From: Bacteroidales bacterium UBA4116
Lineage (GTDB): Bacteria > Bacteroidota > Bacteroidia > Bacteroidales > Tannerellaceae
NCBI GenBank assembly: GCA_002381645.1
Contig: DFXE01000001.1
Coordinates: 63,479 to 127,478 of the forward strand
Direction of reading: 5' to 3'
DNA: 64,000 nucleotides
Of the stretch, positions 35,896 through 44,263 are shown piece after piece. The notes beneath the pieces are model-generated. The model saw only the letters and a program-made list of their open reading frames with translations. It was not told the origin of the DNA and made no database searches. The position numbers and the translations under genes are program-made. Position 1 is the first letter of the stretch; the number at the start of each line of letters is the position of its first letter.

Positions 35896-36714
35896 ATGGA
35901 AATTCTTCAAACTTTCTTACTTCCCAGCGCATGGGTGGCCTTGCTAACACTTACATTTCTTGAGATAGTATTGGGAATAGACAATATTGTCTTTTTGTCC
36001 ATAATGTCGTCTAAATTACCGGCGCACCAACAGCCTCGCGCACGAAGGTTAGGATTATTTATAGCCATGCTGTTCAGGATTGCTTTATTATTCTGCATTT
36101 CACTACTTATGCAGTTAACTAAACCTGTTTTTACTTTCGATACATCCTGGTTGGACGGCGCCGTTTCCGGGCAAAGCATTATCGTTTTTGCTGGAGGCTT
36201 ATTTTTGTTGTACAAAAGCGTATCCGAAATACATCATAAAATGGAAGGTGAAGAAGAATCATCTACTTCAAAAAAAGTTAAACACAGTTTCACAGCTGTG
36301 ATCATACAGATTGTAGCGCTAGACATTGTTTTTTCTTTCGATAGCGTTCTCACGGCAGTAGGACTTGTCAGTTTTAATGAATTCGGATATACCGGTGCCA
36401 TGACAGTGATGGTAACCGCTGTTATCATTGCAGTAATGGTCATGATGCTGTTTTCTGGTCCTGTAAGTAAATTTGTAAATACACATCCTACTATCCAGAT
36501 GCTCGGATTATCTTTTCTGATACTCATCGGTGTTATGCTGATTGTAGAAGCTGCCCATCTTTCGCAATTATCGGTATTTGGCACTGTAGTAGGAGAGATC
36601 CCCAAGGGGTACATTTACTTTGCAATAGCTTTCTCATTATTGGTCGAATCGCTGAATATGCGGTTAAAAAAGAAATCAGCGCCGGTTAAATTAAAAGATT
36701 CTGAGATAAAATAA
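35896..36714 (+). CDS. TerC/Alx family membrane protein, putative manganese exporter
   Basis: A 272-residue integral membrane protein with about seven helices. The two conserved acidic motifs are present: EIVLGIDNIVFL with D29 and DIVFSFDSVLTAVG with D143 and D149. TerC family members export Mn2+ or help load metals onto exoenzymes; the tellurite label is historical. A cytoplasmic loop between TM3 and TM4 (MEGEEESSTSKKVK) is charged. Divergent from the cation antiporter; a shared inverted repeat lies between. No Mn riboswitch fits in the short upstream region. Confidence 0.9.
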   Translation: MEILQTFLLPSAWVALLTLTFLEIVLGIDNIVFLSIMSSKLPAHQQPRARRLGLFIAMLFRIALLFCISLLMQLTKPVFTFDTSWLDGAVSGQSIIVFAGGLFLLYKSVSEIHHKMEGEEESSTSKKVKHSFTAVIIQIVALDIVFSFDSVLTAVGLVSFNEFGYTGAMTVMVTAVIIAVMVMMLFSGPVSKFVNTHPTIQMLGLSFLILIGVMLIVEAAHLSQLSVFGTVVGEIPKGYIYFAIAFSLLVESLNMRLKKKSAPVKLKDSEIK

Positions 36715-36813
36715 TATTATATCATTTTTTTAATATTTTCGTGCGTTTTTTGTAAACCATCTCATAAATTACTCTGTTTTAAACAAAAAGAATAACTATT
36801 AAAGTGGTGAGTT

Positions 36814-37362
36814 ATGAGAGTAGAACATTTTTTAATTATCAGCACTATTATTCTGCTTGTTTTAGCTTCCGTACGTCTTTATAAGGACAGCGTATCAGCA
36901 CCGGTGCAGCCAAATCCTGCTTACATAACCGTAAACACTCCGAAAAACCAGCCATACGCACTCATTGAATTATCCAATATCACCATTAACATACCTGAAG
37001 AAGGAGATATAAATGAGTTCGAGCTGACAGGAGTAAGTATTTCCGTATCTGATTCTATTTACTATTTCGACGCGTTCAATTTTACGCCCCAGGTCGGTGT
37101 TACTGCCTCGACTGATAAATTTTTTTATTTTAATGAGCCCTTTAATTCAGAAAGTATCATGGCCATCACCGGAATATACAAAGGGGTTGCAACGTATTTT
37201 CCATTTTGCCTCAATGATGTACTCCTGCCCGACCATATCTCACAGGAAACACAGCAAAAATATGCGCTTTCGGTAATACTCAATGACATAACAAAGGGTT
37301 CATGTAATCATCTTACCCCTTGTAACCCTGACGCTATTGATGTAAAAATAAAAAGTATATAA
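36814..37362 (+). CDS. Uncharacterised exported or membrane-anchored protein
   Basis: A 182-residue protein with one N-terminal hydrophobic segment (about 5-19) and no lipobox, so it is likely anchored in the inner membrane facing the periplasm or secreted. The rest is beta-rich with a repeated VSISVSDSIYYFDAFNF-type pattern and ends in a Cys pair region (GSCNHLTPCNPDAID) that could form a disulfide. I recognise no family. It stands alone, 99 bp after terC, and is convergent with rnc 10 bp away. Confidence 0.6.
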   Translation: MRVEHFLIISTIILLVLASVRLYKDSVSAPVQPNPAYITVNTPKNQPYALIELSNITINIPEEGDINEFELTGVSISVSDSIYYFDAFNFTPQVGVTASTDKFFYFNEPFNSESIMAITGIYKGVATYFPFCLNDVLLPDHISQETQQKYALSVILNDITKGSCNHLTPCNPDAIDVKIKSI

Positions 37363-37372
37363 TGTAAATAAG

Positions 37373-38224
37373 TTATTTTTCGAAAGACTCCGTTTCTACG
37401 ACGGTTTCATCAGGTAATTCCTGGAATTCTTCTTCTTTGGTTGTTTCACCATGCCGTTTCTTCTTAAGATCAGAAACGATCTGCTGAAATTCTTTATCTG
37501 TACGTAATTTTTTTATGGCCATTTTGGCAGCGTTCTGCTGCGACTCTTTTTTCGAATAACCGATCCCTACTCCTATCTGGTTATCTAAAAGCAATACACC
37601 TGTTTGAAAGACCGGATTACCGTCATTATCCATAAACGACTCGATCAGTTCGAACGTTATTTCCAATTTATTCTTCTGACTCCATTCAATCAGGCTCGAT
37701 TTAAAATTAACTTCTTTTTTTGCTATCTGATCAAGGTTAATGTATTTTCTGATGATAACTTCTTCAACAAACTGATAGCATTTGCGATAACCCTGGTCTA
37801 AGTAAACTGCACCTATAAGAGCCTCCAATGCATTACCATACAGATGATTATTATGTGAATTGAGTTTAGCGGAATAGATTACCATTTTTTGCAATCCAAG
37901 TTTTATCGCTATATGGTTCAGGTTTTCGCGTTGTACAATCTTTGAACGGGTATTGGTAAGGAAACCCTCTCTGCGGTTCTGAAAATGTTTATATAAAATG
38001 TCGGCAATAATAGCATCCAATATAGCATCCCCTAAAAACTCCAGACGCTCGTTATTAAGCCATCTTCCATCACCTGCTTCAATAGAAGAAGATTTATGCA
38101 GAAATGCCTGCTCATATATGCCGGGATCATTGGGATAGAATCCGAGCAGCTTATATAAAGACAAATAAGGCTCCTTGCCTTTATTTTTAAGGAGCCTTAT
38201 TTTTTTATATAACCGTGTAAACAC
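37373..38224 (-). CDS. rnc: Ribonuclease III
   Basis: A 283-residue double-strand RNA endonuclease for rRNA and mRNA processing. RNase III domain with signature NERLEFLGD (58-66), catalytic E62 and D66, and the second acidic group at VYLDQ and DAIIAD; dsRNA-binding domain about 175-245 (FKSSLIEWSQKN ... GIGYSKKESQQNAAKMAIKKL). Compared with the usual 225 residues there is an extra N-terminal 25 and an acidic C-terminal tail of about 35, both common in Bacteroidales. It is third in acpP-fabF-rnc, 14 bp after fabF. A perfect 14-bp hairpin lies within codons 8-21. Confidence 0.94.
   Translation of the reverse strand: MFTRLYKKIRLLKNKGKEPYLSLYKLLGFYPNDPGIYEQAFLHKSSSIEAGDGRWLNNERLEFLGDAILDAIIADILYKHFQNRREGFLTNTRSKIVQRENLNHIAIKLGLQKMVIYSAKLNSHNNHLYGNALEALIGAVYLDQGYRKCYQFVEEVIIRKYINLDQIAKKEVNFKSSLIEWSQKNKLEITFELIESFMDNDGNPVFQTGVLLLDNQIGVGIGYSKKESQQNAAKMAIKKLRTDKEFQQIVSDLKKKRHGETTKEEEFQELPDETVVETESFEK
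38163..38202. promoter_or_regulatory. Hairpin inside the rnc coding sequence
   Basis: AAATAAGGCTCCTT (38163-38176) and AAGGAGCCTTATTT (38189-38202) pair perfectly over 14 bp with a 12-nt loop. In the rnc mRNA it starts 22 nt after the A of the start codon. A T-run follows on the plus strand, and a U-rich stretch follows in the rnc direction. Confidence 0.75.
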
Positions 38225-38238
38225 TTTTAATTTCTATA

Positions 38239-39495
38239 TTATCTCACAAACTTTTTCACAATCATACTTGCGTTGTGACCTCCAAATCCAAAGGTATTGG
38301 AAAGCGCCGCATTAATTTCTTTCTTCTGAGCTTTGTTAAATGTGAAATTCAGTTTGTAGTCAATTTCAGGATCTTCGTCTCCTTCCTCATGGTTTATAGT
38401 AGGAGGAATAATACCCTCTTTTACCGCCATGATACAGGCTATTCCTTCCAATGCACCGGCCGCACCTAATAAGTGACCGGTCATCGATTTTGTAGAGCTG
38501 ATATTTAAATTATAGGCATGTTCTCCAAATACATCTTTAATGGCCCTTACTTCTGAAATATCGCCAACCGGCGTAGAAGTTCCGTGTACATTGATGTAAT
38601 CGATCTCCTCAGGTTTCATCCCGGCATCTTCCAATGCGTTTTTCATCACAAGTTTTGCCCCAAGGCCTTCAGGATGAGAAGCTGTCAGGTGGTAAGCATC
38701 AGCCGACATTCCCGTTCCGACTACTTCCGCATAAATATTGGCTCCGCGTGCCAGCGCATGTTCCATCTCTTCCAGGACCAGGCATGCAGCACCTTCACCC
38801 AGCACAAAACCATCCCGGCTTGCACTGAACGGACGGGAAGCCGTTTGCGGAGAGTCATTACGTGTAGACAGCGCATTCATTGCATTAAACCCGCCGACTC
38901 CTGCAGCTGAAACAGCTGCTTCAGCCCCCCCGGTGACGATCGCATTTGCTTTCCCCAGACGGATGTAATTAAAAGCGTCGGATATCGCATTTGTAGATGA
39001 AGCACATGCTGATACCGTAGCAAAATTCGGTCCCCGGAATCCATATATCATGGAAATCTGGCCAGCCGCAATATCGGAGATCATCTTGGGTATAAAAAAC
39101 GGATTAAAGCGCGGACCGCGTTCTTCATCGTACCCTTTAACCTCTTCTTCAAAGGTTTTGATCCCACCGATACCAGACGAAAATATCACACCTATACGGT
39201 CGAGATCTTCTTTTTCGATATCAAGCCCTGAGTCGGCAACTGCTTCCTTTGCTGCACCTATTGCCATCAAAGCATATCTGTCGCATTTACGGGCTTCTTT
39301 ACGATCCATAATCTGCAACGGATCAAAACCTTTTACCTCGCAGGCAAAGTGTGTTTTGAATTTTTCAGCATTAAACTGAGTAATAGGCCCTGCCCCACTC
39401 TTTCCGTTGATAAGACCCTCCCAGGTTTCCGTGAGGGTGTTACCAAGCGGAGTAATAGCACCAAGACCTGTTACTACAACTCTTTTTAATTCCAT
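38239..39495 (-). CDS. fabF: 3-oxoacyl-[acyl-carrier-protein] synthase II
   Basis: A 418-residue beta-ketoacyl-ACP synthase of fatty acid elongation. Catalytic triad C164 (TVSACASSTNA), H304 (VHGTSTPVGD) and H341 (SMTGHLLGAAG), plus K336 in STKSMTG. Full length with thiolase fold and a C-terminal NTFGFGGHNAS signature. Located between acpP (18 bp upstream) and rnc (14 bp downstream). This order is conserved across Bacteroidales. It works with the adjacent acyl carrier protein. Confidence 0.97.
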   Translation of the reverse strand: MELKRVVVTGLGAITPLGNTLTETWEGLINGKSGAGPITQFNAEKFKTHFACEVKGFDPLQIMDRKEARKCDRYALMAIGAAKEAVADSGLDIEKEDLDRIGVIFSSGIGGIKTFEEEVKGYDEERGPRFNPFFIPKMISDIAAGQISMIYGFRGPNFATVSACASSTNAISDAFNYIRLGKANAIVTGGAEAAVSAAGVGGFNAMNALSTRNDSPQTASRPFSASRDGFVLGEGAACLVLEEMEHALARGANIYAEVVGTGMSADAYHLTASHPEGLGAKLVMKNALEDAGMKPEEIDYINVHGTSTPVGDISEVRAIKDVFGEHAYNLNISSTKSMTGHLLGAAGALEGIACIMAVKEGIIPPTINHEEGDEDPEIDYKLNFTFNKAQKKEINAALSNTFGFGGHNASMIVKKFVR

Positions 39496-39513
39496 ACGTT
39501 GAAATAAAAGGGA

Positions 39514-39750
39514 TTACTTCGCGTTAGCTTCGATATAAGCGATGGCATCGCCAACTGTTGTAATCTTTTCTGCTTGATCGTCCGGAATTGAGATACCGAA
39601 TTCTTTTTCAAATTCCATAATCAACTCAACAGTGTCAAGAGAGTCTGCTCCTAAATCATTAGTAAAGCTCGCTTCGTTAGTAACTTCTGTTTCTTCAACA
39701 CTTAATTTATCAACGATGATAGCTTTTACTCTAGATGCAACTTCAGACAT
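39514..39750 (-). CDS. acpP: Acyl carrier protein
   Basis: A 78-residue acidic protein carrying acyl chains on a phosphopantetheine arm. The attachment Ser is S37 in GADSLDTVEL. Helix I begins with EVASRVKAIIVDKL; the C-terminal acidic helix ends in DAIAYIEANAK. It is the first gene of acpP-fabF-rnc and divergent from purN, whose start is 157 bp away. On the minus strand a TTTG with an 18-nt spacer to a TATATTCA box lies within the upstream 60 bp; the latter is imperfect. Confidence 0.97.
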   Translation of the reverse strand: MSEVASRVKAIIVDKLSVEETEVTNEASFTNDLGADSLDTVELIMEFEKEFGISIPDDQAEKITTVGDAIAYIEANAK

Positions 39751-39906
39751 AACTTTTTCAATTTAGATTAATAAATATGAATATACTTTTTAAATTTGCA
39801 GTGCAAAGAAAAGCATTTTTTGTATTACAAAACAAATATAATAACGTAAAAATACGGAAAAGTTGCACATATTTTGGAATCTTGTGCATAATTTCAGTCA
39901 GAAACG

Positions 39907-40476
39907 ATGAAGAATATAGCCATATTTGCATCCGGTTCAGGAACAAACGCAGAAAATATAATCCGTTATTTCGCAGATAACAAATCAATTAAAGTTGCAG
40001 TAGTATTATCCAATAATTCAAAAGCCGGAGTACATGAGCGTGTGAATAAATTGGGAATCCCTTCATTTGTTTTTTCACGTGATGAATTTACCCAAGGTTC
40101 AAAAGTTATATCCAAACTGGCTGAATATCATGTGGAATTTATCGTATTAGCCGGATTTATGAATAAAATATCAGATGTATTATTGAATGTTTTCCCCGGC
40201 AAAATCATCAATATTCATCCGGCCCTCCTGCCCAAGCACGGAGGTAAAGGAATGTACGGCATGCATGTTCATAATGCGGTAGTAGCATCCGGCGATACGA
40301 AATCAGGTATTACTATACATTATATTAATGAGAACTACGACGAAGGCGACATTATTTTCCAGACAACCTGTGAAGTTTTGCCGACAGATACACCCGTCGA
40401 CGTAGCCAATAAAGTACATGCCCTTGAATATGTCTGGTTTCCGAAAATAATAGAAGAGCTGCTAACTAAAAACTAA
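39907..40476 (+). CDS. purN: Phosphoribosylglycinamide formyltransferase
   Basis: A 189-residue folate-dependent GAR transformylase of de novo purine synthesis. N-terminal phosphate loop SGSGTNAENII, catalytic residues N102 and H104 in INIHPALLP and D145 in NYDEGDII, matching the N106/H108/D144 set of the E. coli enzyme. Length is slightly below the 212 of E. coli. It is monocistronic, divergent from acpP and convergent with a hydrolase gene with one base between the stop codons. Confidence 0.95.
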   Translation: MKNIAIFASGSGTNAENIIRYFADNKSIKVAVVLSNNSKAGVHERVNKLGIPSFVFSRDEFTQGSKVISKLAEYHVEFIVLAGFMNKISDVLLNVFPGKIINIHPALLPKHGGKGMYGMHVHNAVVASGDTKSGITIHYINENYDEGDIIFQTTCEVLPTDTPVDVANKVHALEYVWFPKIIEELLTKN

Positions 40477-40477
40477 G

Positions 40478-41437
40478 TTATTGGTAATTAGTAATGATAT
40501 AATCCATTATTGTAAAATCCTTTTTTACCTCCGGTTTACCAATTTCCCTTACATCGAGACGGATCGTTAGCTTCTCCTGTTTTATGACGAAACGGTCGAT
40601 AAAACTTTTGATTTCTTCCAGGTTCTCAGACATCGGGTTTCCCGCAATTTCATGCGCGGCGTTAATAACATTATAGAAATAATAAGGCGACTGAAGCGAA
40701 TCCAGCTGGGCAGCAATATGCTTTGAGCCGTATATCCCTGTGTTATACATTTCTATCTTATCATAAGGTACATTGCGGTCGGCATCGCCATGAAACATTT
40801 GGATAGGAACCGGTTTCGACGGCCATTTCAGGTCACCGTTTTCACTAAAAACTGCACCGGCGAATGCAATAACACCCCCATAACAGAAATTCAGAGGCAG
40901 CAACTTTGTTAATTCCGCTTTATTACAGATCATGTATTCAGCTTGCAATACGGTAACAGCTCCGGCGCTTGAACCATTAGCTACAATTTTAGTCTTATCT
41001 ATTTTCCATTCATCAGCATGCTCATATACAAAACGGGTAGCTTCGAACAAGTCTTCCACTGCCATCAAAATGGAGTTACCAAGCAACCGCACAATTTCCA
41101 TCGGGCCGGTATCTTCAACTTGACGGAAATCCCTAAGTCCGAGGCGGTAATCAATAGCAACTGCGGTATAGCCGCTTCTGGCCAGATTCCTCATATATGA
41201 AGCATTATAGTCTTCATCACGTGCACCTCCTTTAAAACCACCTCCAAAAACAAAAATTACACATGGCTTATTCATCATATCCGGAAAAACTTCATACTTA
41301 TCAAGCCGTAATGTATCATTCCCTTTTACCGAATAAATAAAAGTTTGCTTATCAACTTCTGTATCAGCTTTACAAACACGTGTAATATAAAGGTTAAATA
41401 CAACAAACAAAAATACAAAAACAATACACTTCTTCAT
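40478..41437 (-). CDS. Secreted alpha/beta-hydrolase (esterase/lipase-like)
   Basis: A 319-residue protein with a signal peptide (hydrophobic 3-19). Alpha/beta-hydrolase features: oxyanion region FVFGGGFKGG (63-71), nucleophile elbow GSSAG with S157, acid candidate in FHGDADRNVP and catalytic His in INAAHEIAG. The GGG oxyanion motif resembles the BD-FAE/carboxylesterase group. An unusual C-terminal tail of about 35 residues follows the hydrolase core. No polysaccharide genes are adjacent; substrate unknown. Confidence 0.85.
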   Translation of the reverse strand: MKKCIVFVFLFVVFNLYITRVCKADTEVDKQTFIYSVKGNDTLRLDKYEVFPDMMNKPCVIFVFGGGFKGGARDEDYNASYMRNLARSGYTAVAIDYRLGLRDFRQVEDTGPMEIVRLLGNSILMAVEDLFEATRFVYEHADEWKIDKTKIVANGSSAGAVTVLQAEYMICNKAELTKLLPLNFCYGGVIAFAGAVFSENGDLKWPSKPVPIQMFHGDADRNVPYDKIEMYNTGIYGSKHIAAQLDSLQSPYYFYNVINAAHEIAGNPMSENLEEIKSFIDRFVIKQEKLTIRLDVREIGKPEVKKDFTIMDYIITNYQ

Positions 41438-41973
41438 ACGAATAACACCTTAACCACTGTAAAATTAAAAATGATTTAATATATACTCTTATAAACGATA
41501 ACAATTTTAACCGGCGTAAGTTTAATACTATGAGTTAGCCTTCCATGGATCAATGAAATGAATATCTCCATTATTTTTTAAGGAAAGAAGTGGTGAATGG
41601 CTAATTAAACCATTGGAATTACAAAACAATCAAATACCTTAAACCATTACTTACAAATATCCTTTTAGGGTTATCTATTAAATCCATCATGCAGAATAAG
41701 AAATCCATTTCCACCGTTAAGTCTATTACTGTACTGAATAATCTTATATTTTTATGCAGACAAATTAATCAGCCGCCATTTGACGGCCAAAAGATTATCA
41801 AATGTAATCTTTAAAGTCGACAATTGGAGTCTGATAAGGCTGAATATAGTGACTTATTAGTCTATGCTCAATCAACCCACACTTACTCATTAGTATAATA
41901 ATCGTACCATATCCAAAACTATAATAAACAAAACTTTATCGTACATTTGCCTAATATAAATACAAATACACAA
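41438..41973. other. Intergenic region between divergent hydrolase and LytTR genes
   Basis: About 536 bp of very AT-rich DNA. Near the right end is a perfect TACATTTG -7 box at 41942-41949 for the regulator gene. I found no open frame of note, no tRNA and no clear hairpin. Confidence 0.55.
41942..41949 (+). promoter_or_regulatory. -7 box of the LytTR regulator gene
   Basis: TACATTTG matches TAnnTTTG, 25 bp before the ATG at 41974. No clear -33 element. Confidence 0.55.
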
Positions 41974-42717
41974 ATGGTATTAACATGTGCAATTATTGAT
42001 GACGAGCCATTGGCTATTGCGTTATTGGAAAGTTATGTAAATAAAACACCCTTTCTTAAGTTAGAGGGTAAATATAATAGTGCTGTCAATGCCCTGGCCG
42101 ATTTAAGGGATCACCCCGTAAAGCTTCTTTTTTTGGATATTCAGATGCCTGAATTAAACGGCCTTGAATTTTCTAAGATCATTGGAAATGAAACCCGTAT
42201 CATCTTTACCACTGCTTTTGGGCAATACGCACTCGAAAGTTATAAAGTGAATGCGTTAGATTATTTGCTTAAGCCCATAAGTTATACAGATTTTCTACAA
42301 TCAGCTAACAAGGCTTTACAGTGGTATGAACTTGTTCAGAGACCTGGAGAAAATACGGATGACCAGAATAAATCAAACGAAGCCGAAACAATCTTCGTTA
42401 AAAGTGAGTATAAACTGGTACAAATCGAGTTAAGCAAAATCCTTTATATCGAAGGATTAAAAGACTATGTGAAAATTTACATTGAAAATGAGCAACGCCC
42501 CGTCATTACTTTAATGAGTATGAAAGCTATGGAAGAAGTATTGCCTGCCAACAGGTTTATACGTGTCCACCGCTCTTTTATAGTACAACCTGAAAAGATC
42601 AGGGTGATAGATAGGAACCGTATTGTTTTTGGGAAAGAGTATATCCCGATATCAGACAGCTATAAGGAAAAATTCAACGAATTTCTTACCCGGCGTTCTA
42701 TCTTGCCCAAACAATAA
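41974..42717 (+). CDS. LytTR-family response regulator
   Basis: A 247-residue transcription regulator. Receiver domain 1-115 with acidic pocket D9/D10, phospho-acceptor D55 (LFLDIQMP), T80 and K100 (LLKPIS); LytTR DNA-binding domain from about 150 (IFVKSEYKLVQIELSKILYIEGLKDYVKI, ending NRFIRVHRSFIV). I chose the ATG at 41974 since the longer frame starts with TTG and adds residues outside the domain. Bacteroidota LytTR regulators normally sit beside a LytS-type histidine kinase; none is here, so it is an orphan. Confidence 0.93.
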   Translation: MVLTCAIIDDEPLAIALLESYVNKTPFLKLEGKYNSAVNALADLRDHPVKLLFLDIQMPELNGLEFSKIIGNETRIIFTTAFGQYALESYKVNALDYLLKPISYTDFLQSANKALQWYELVQRPGENTDDQNKSNEAETIFVKSEYKLVQIELSKILYIEGLKDYVKIYIENEQRPVITLMSMKAMEEVLPANRFIRVHRSFIVQPEKIRVIDRNRIVFGKEYIPISDSYKEKFNEFLTRRSILPKQ

Positions 42718-42725
42718 GTCATCAA

Positions 42726-44198
42726 TCAGAATAACGACAGCAATAATTTTTCAATATTCCTGATCATCGTTCGGTTTTCTCCCGAATAATTATTAACAAA
42801 GATTGCTACCGCATATTGTTTATTACCTTTGGAGATATATCCGGAATAGGTTCTGACCCTGCTCATTCCGCCGCTTTTAAGCAATGCTTTTCCATGTAAT
42901 GGCGATCCACGGAGAAAATTAATTACTGAACCTTCGATTCCTGCTTTGGGTAAAGATGCAATAAATGCTTTCGAATGGCCGGATTTATTTCTCATAAAAA
43001 CCAACAAGTCACAAATAAAAGAAACACTTACTTTATCAGTAATTGCCAATCCACTTCCGTCGTACATCCAAAGAGAAGATGTATCAACTCCCAAGCTTCT
43101 CCAATATTCTTCAACTATCCTAATACCTTTTCCAAAAGAGGATATAACTTCGTTGGGATTTGGCTTATATTGCAGTCCAAGCGTTTTTAATAACGCATCA
43201 GCATACAGATTGTGGCTTCGTTCGTTTGTAATGCGGATGATTTCTTTTAAGGAAGGAGAAGAAGTGGTTGCAAGTATAGTTCTTTCACGTACTGCCCATT
43301 TATTATCTTCATACAAAAGTCTGTGGCAGGTGGGCTTTCCTTCGACACCAATACCTTCTTTTTCCAGACGCCCGGTCAGGTATTGCGCAAGAAAAAGGGC
43401 GGGATCAGGGATATCTCCTCGCATGATAAAACGATCTCTTCCGGAAGGTACCCTTCCATAAAGGTAACGATCGTCTGCATAAGGCGCACCGAATATAAAT
43501 GAGCTATCGGATTTTACAGAGCCTGCTACCAGATAATTATGAAACCGCAGGGAAGGTATTTCAGGCATTGTCTCAATTATTTTAGGTTTACTTCCCGCAT
43601 TCCCAGTACTGATATAAAGCTTATATATATTATCGAAAACCGAAATCCCATAACTACCCGCACCATAATAATTACCCATATCTTCATTCAGCCATTTCAT
43701 GCCAACACCCTCCGTATCAAATATGCTTTCATCGGCCACTACAGAACCTTTGATTTTCATAATACCTGCTTTTTTTATCTCATTTATCCAATGAGGGATA
43801 AATGTATTTTGGTCGGGTGTATAATTAGTCCGGTCTGCAGAGAAATGAGCCGAACCCAATGTTGGATCTCCACTTCCTTTTATATACAAATTACCGTCAA
43901 GTATCCCATTCTCAATTTTACCATCATATTCGATCGTTGTAGTAAAACGGAAATTTTCTCCTAATATTTCAAGTGCCGTTGCCGTGGTAACAAGCTTCAT
44001 GACCGAAGCAGGAGTCAATTCGCGGGAAGGATCATAGGAGTAGAGTATTTCTCCTGTGTTTATGTCTTTGGCCAGCAAAGAGAAGGAAGCTCCCTGCATA
44101 TCAGGTAACGAAATAAATTGTTTTATAGGCTGTGTCTGTAAGACAGCAATATGAATGAGGCAACAAAACAGTAAGGTAAAAGAAATTTTATTGCGCAT
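42726..44198 (-). CDS. dacB: D-alanyl-D-alanine carboxypeptidase/endopeptidase (PBP4 family)
   Basis: A 490-residue serine peptidase of the S13 family that trims peptidoglycan stem peptides. Signal peptide about 1-24. Active-site motifs are SxxK at S65-K68 (PASVMKL), SxN in ERSHNLYAD and KSG in LLKSGGMSRV. The three subdomains of PBP4 are present in order. It is monocistronic and divergent from the AI-2E family transporter; the region between carries mirror-image -7 boxes. Active periplasmic enzyme, role in septation or cross-link control by family. Confidence 0.94.
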   Translation of the reverse strand: MRNKISFTLLFCCLIHIAVLQTQPIKQFISLPDMQGASFSLLAKDINTGEILYSYDPSRELTPASVMKLVTTATALEILGENFRFTTTIEYDGKIENGILDGNLYIKGSGDPTLGSAHFSADRTNYTPDQNTFIPHWINEIKKAGIMKIKGSVVADESIFDTEGVGMKWLNEDMGNYYGAGSYGISVFDNIYKLYISTGNAGSKPKIIETMPEIPSLRFHNYLVAGSVKSDSSFIFGAPYADDRYLYGRVPSGRDRFIMRGDIPDPALFLAQYLTGRLEKEGIGVEGKPTCHRLLYEDNKWAVRERTILATTSSPSLKEIIRITNERSHNLYADALLKTLGLQYKPNPNEVISSFGKGIRIVEEYWRSLGVDTSSLWMYDGSGLAITDKVSVSFICDLLVFMRNKSGHSKAFIASLPKAGIEGSVINFLRGSPLHGKALLKSGGMSRVRTYSGYISKGNKQYAVAIFVNNYSGENRTMIRNIEKLLLSLF

Positions 44199-44227
44199 AT
44201 CTACAGGGTATTCTACTTAATTTTATC

Positions 44228-44252
44228 TTATCTTTGTAAAAAGCAAAGATAA
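44228..44252. promoter_or_regulatory. Symmetric overlapping divergent promoter
   Basis: TTATCTTTG (44228-44236) and CAAAGATAA (44244-44252) form a perfect 9-bp inverted repeat. Each arm holds the -7 box TATCTTTG, one for the AI-2E gene (plus) and one for dacB (minus). Predicted start sites overlap in the centre. Confidence 0.55.
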
Positions 44253-44263
44253 CAAATTTTAAT

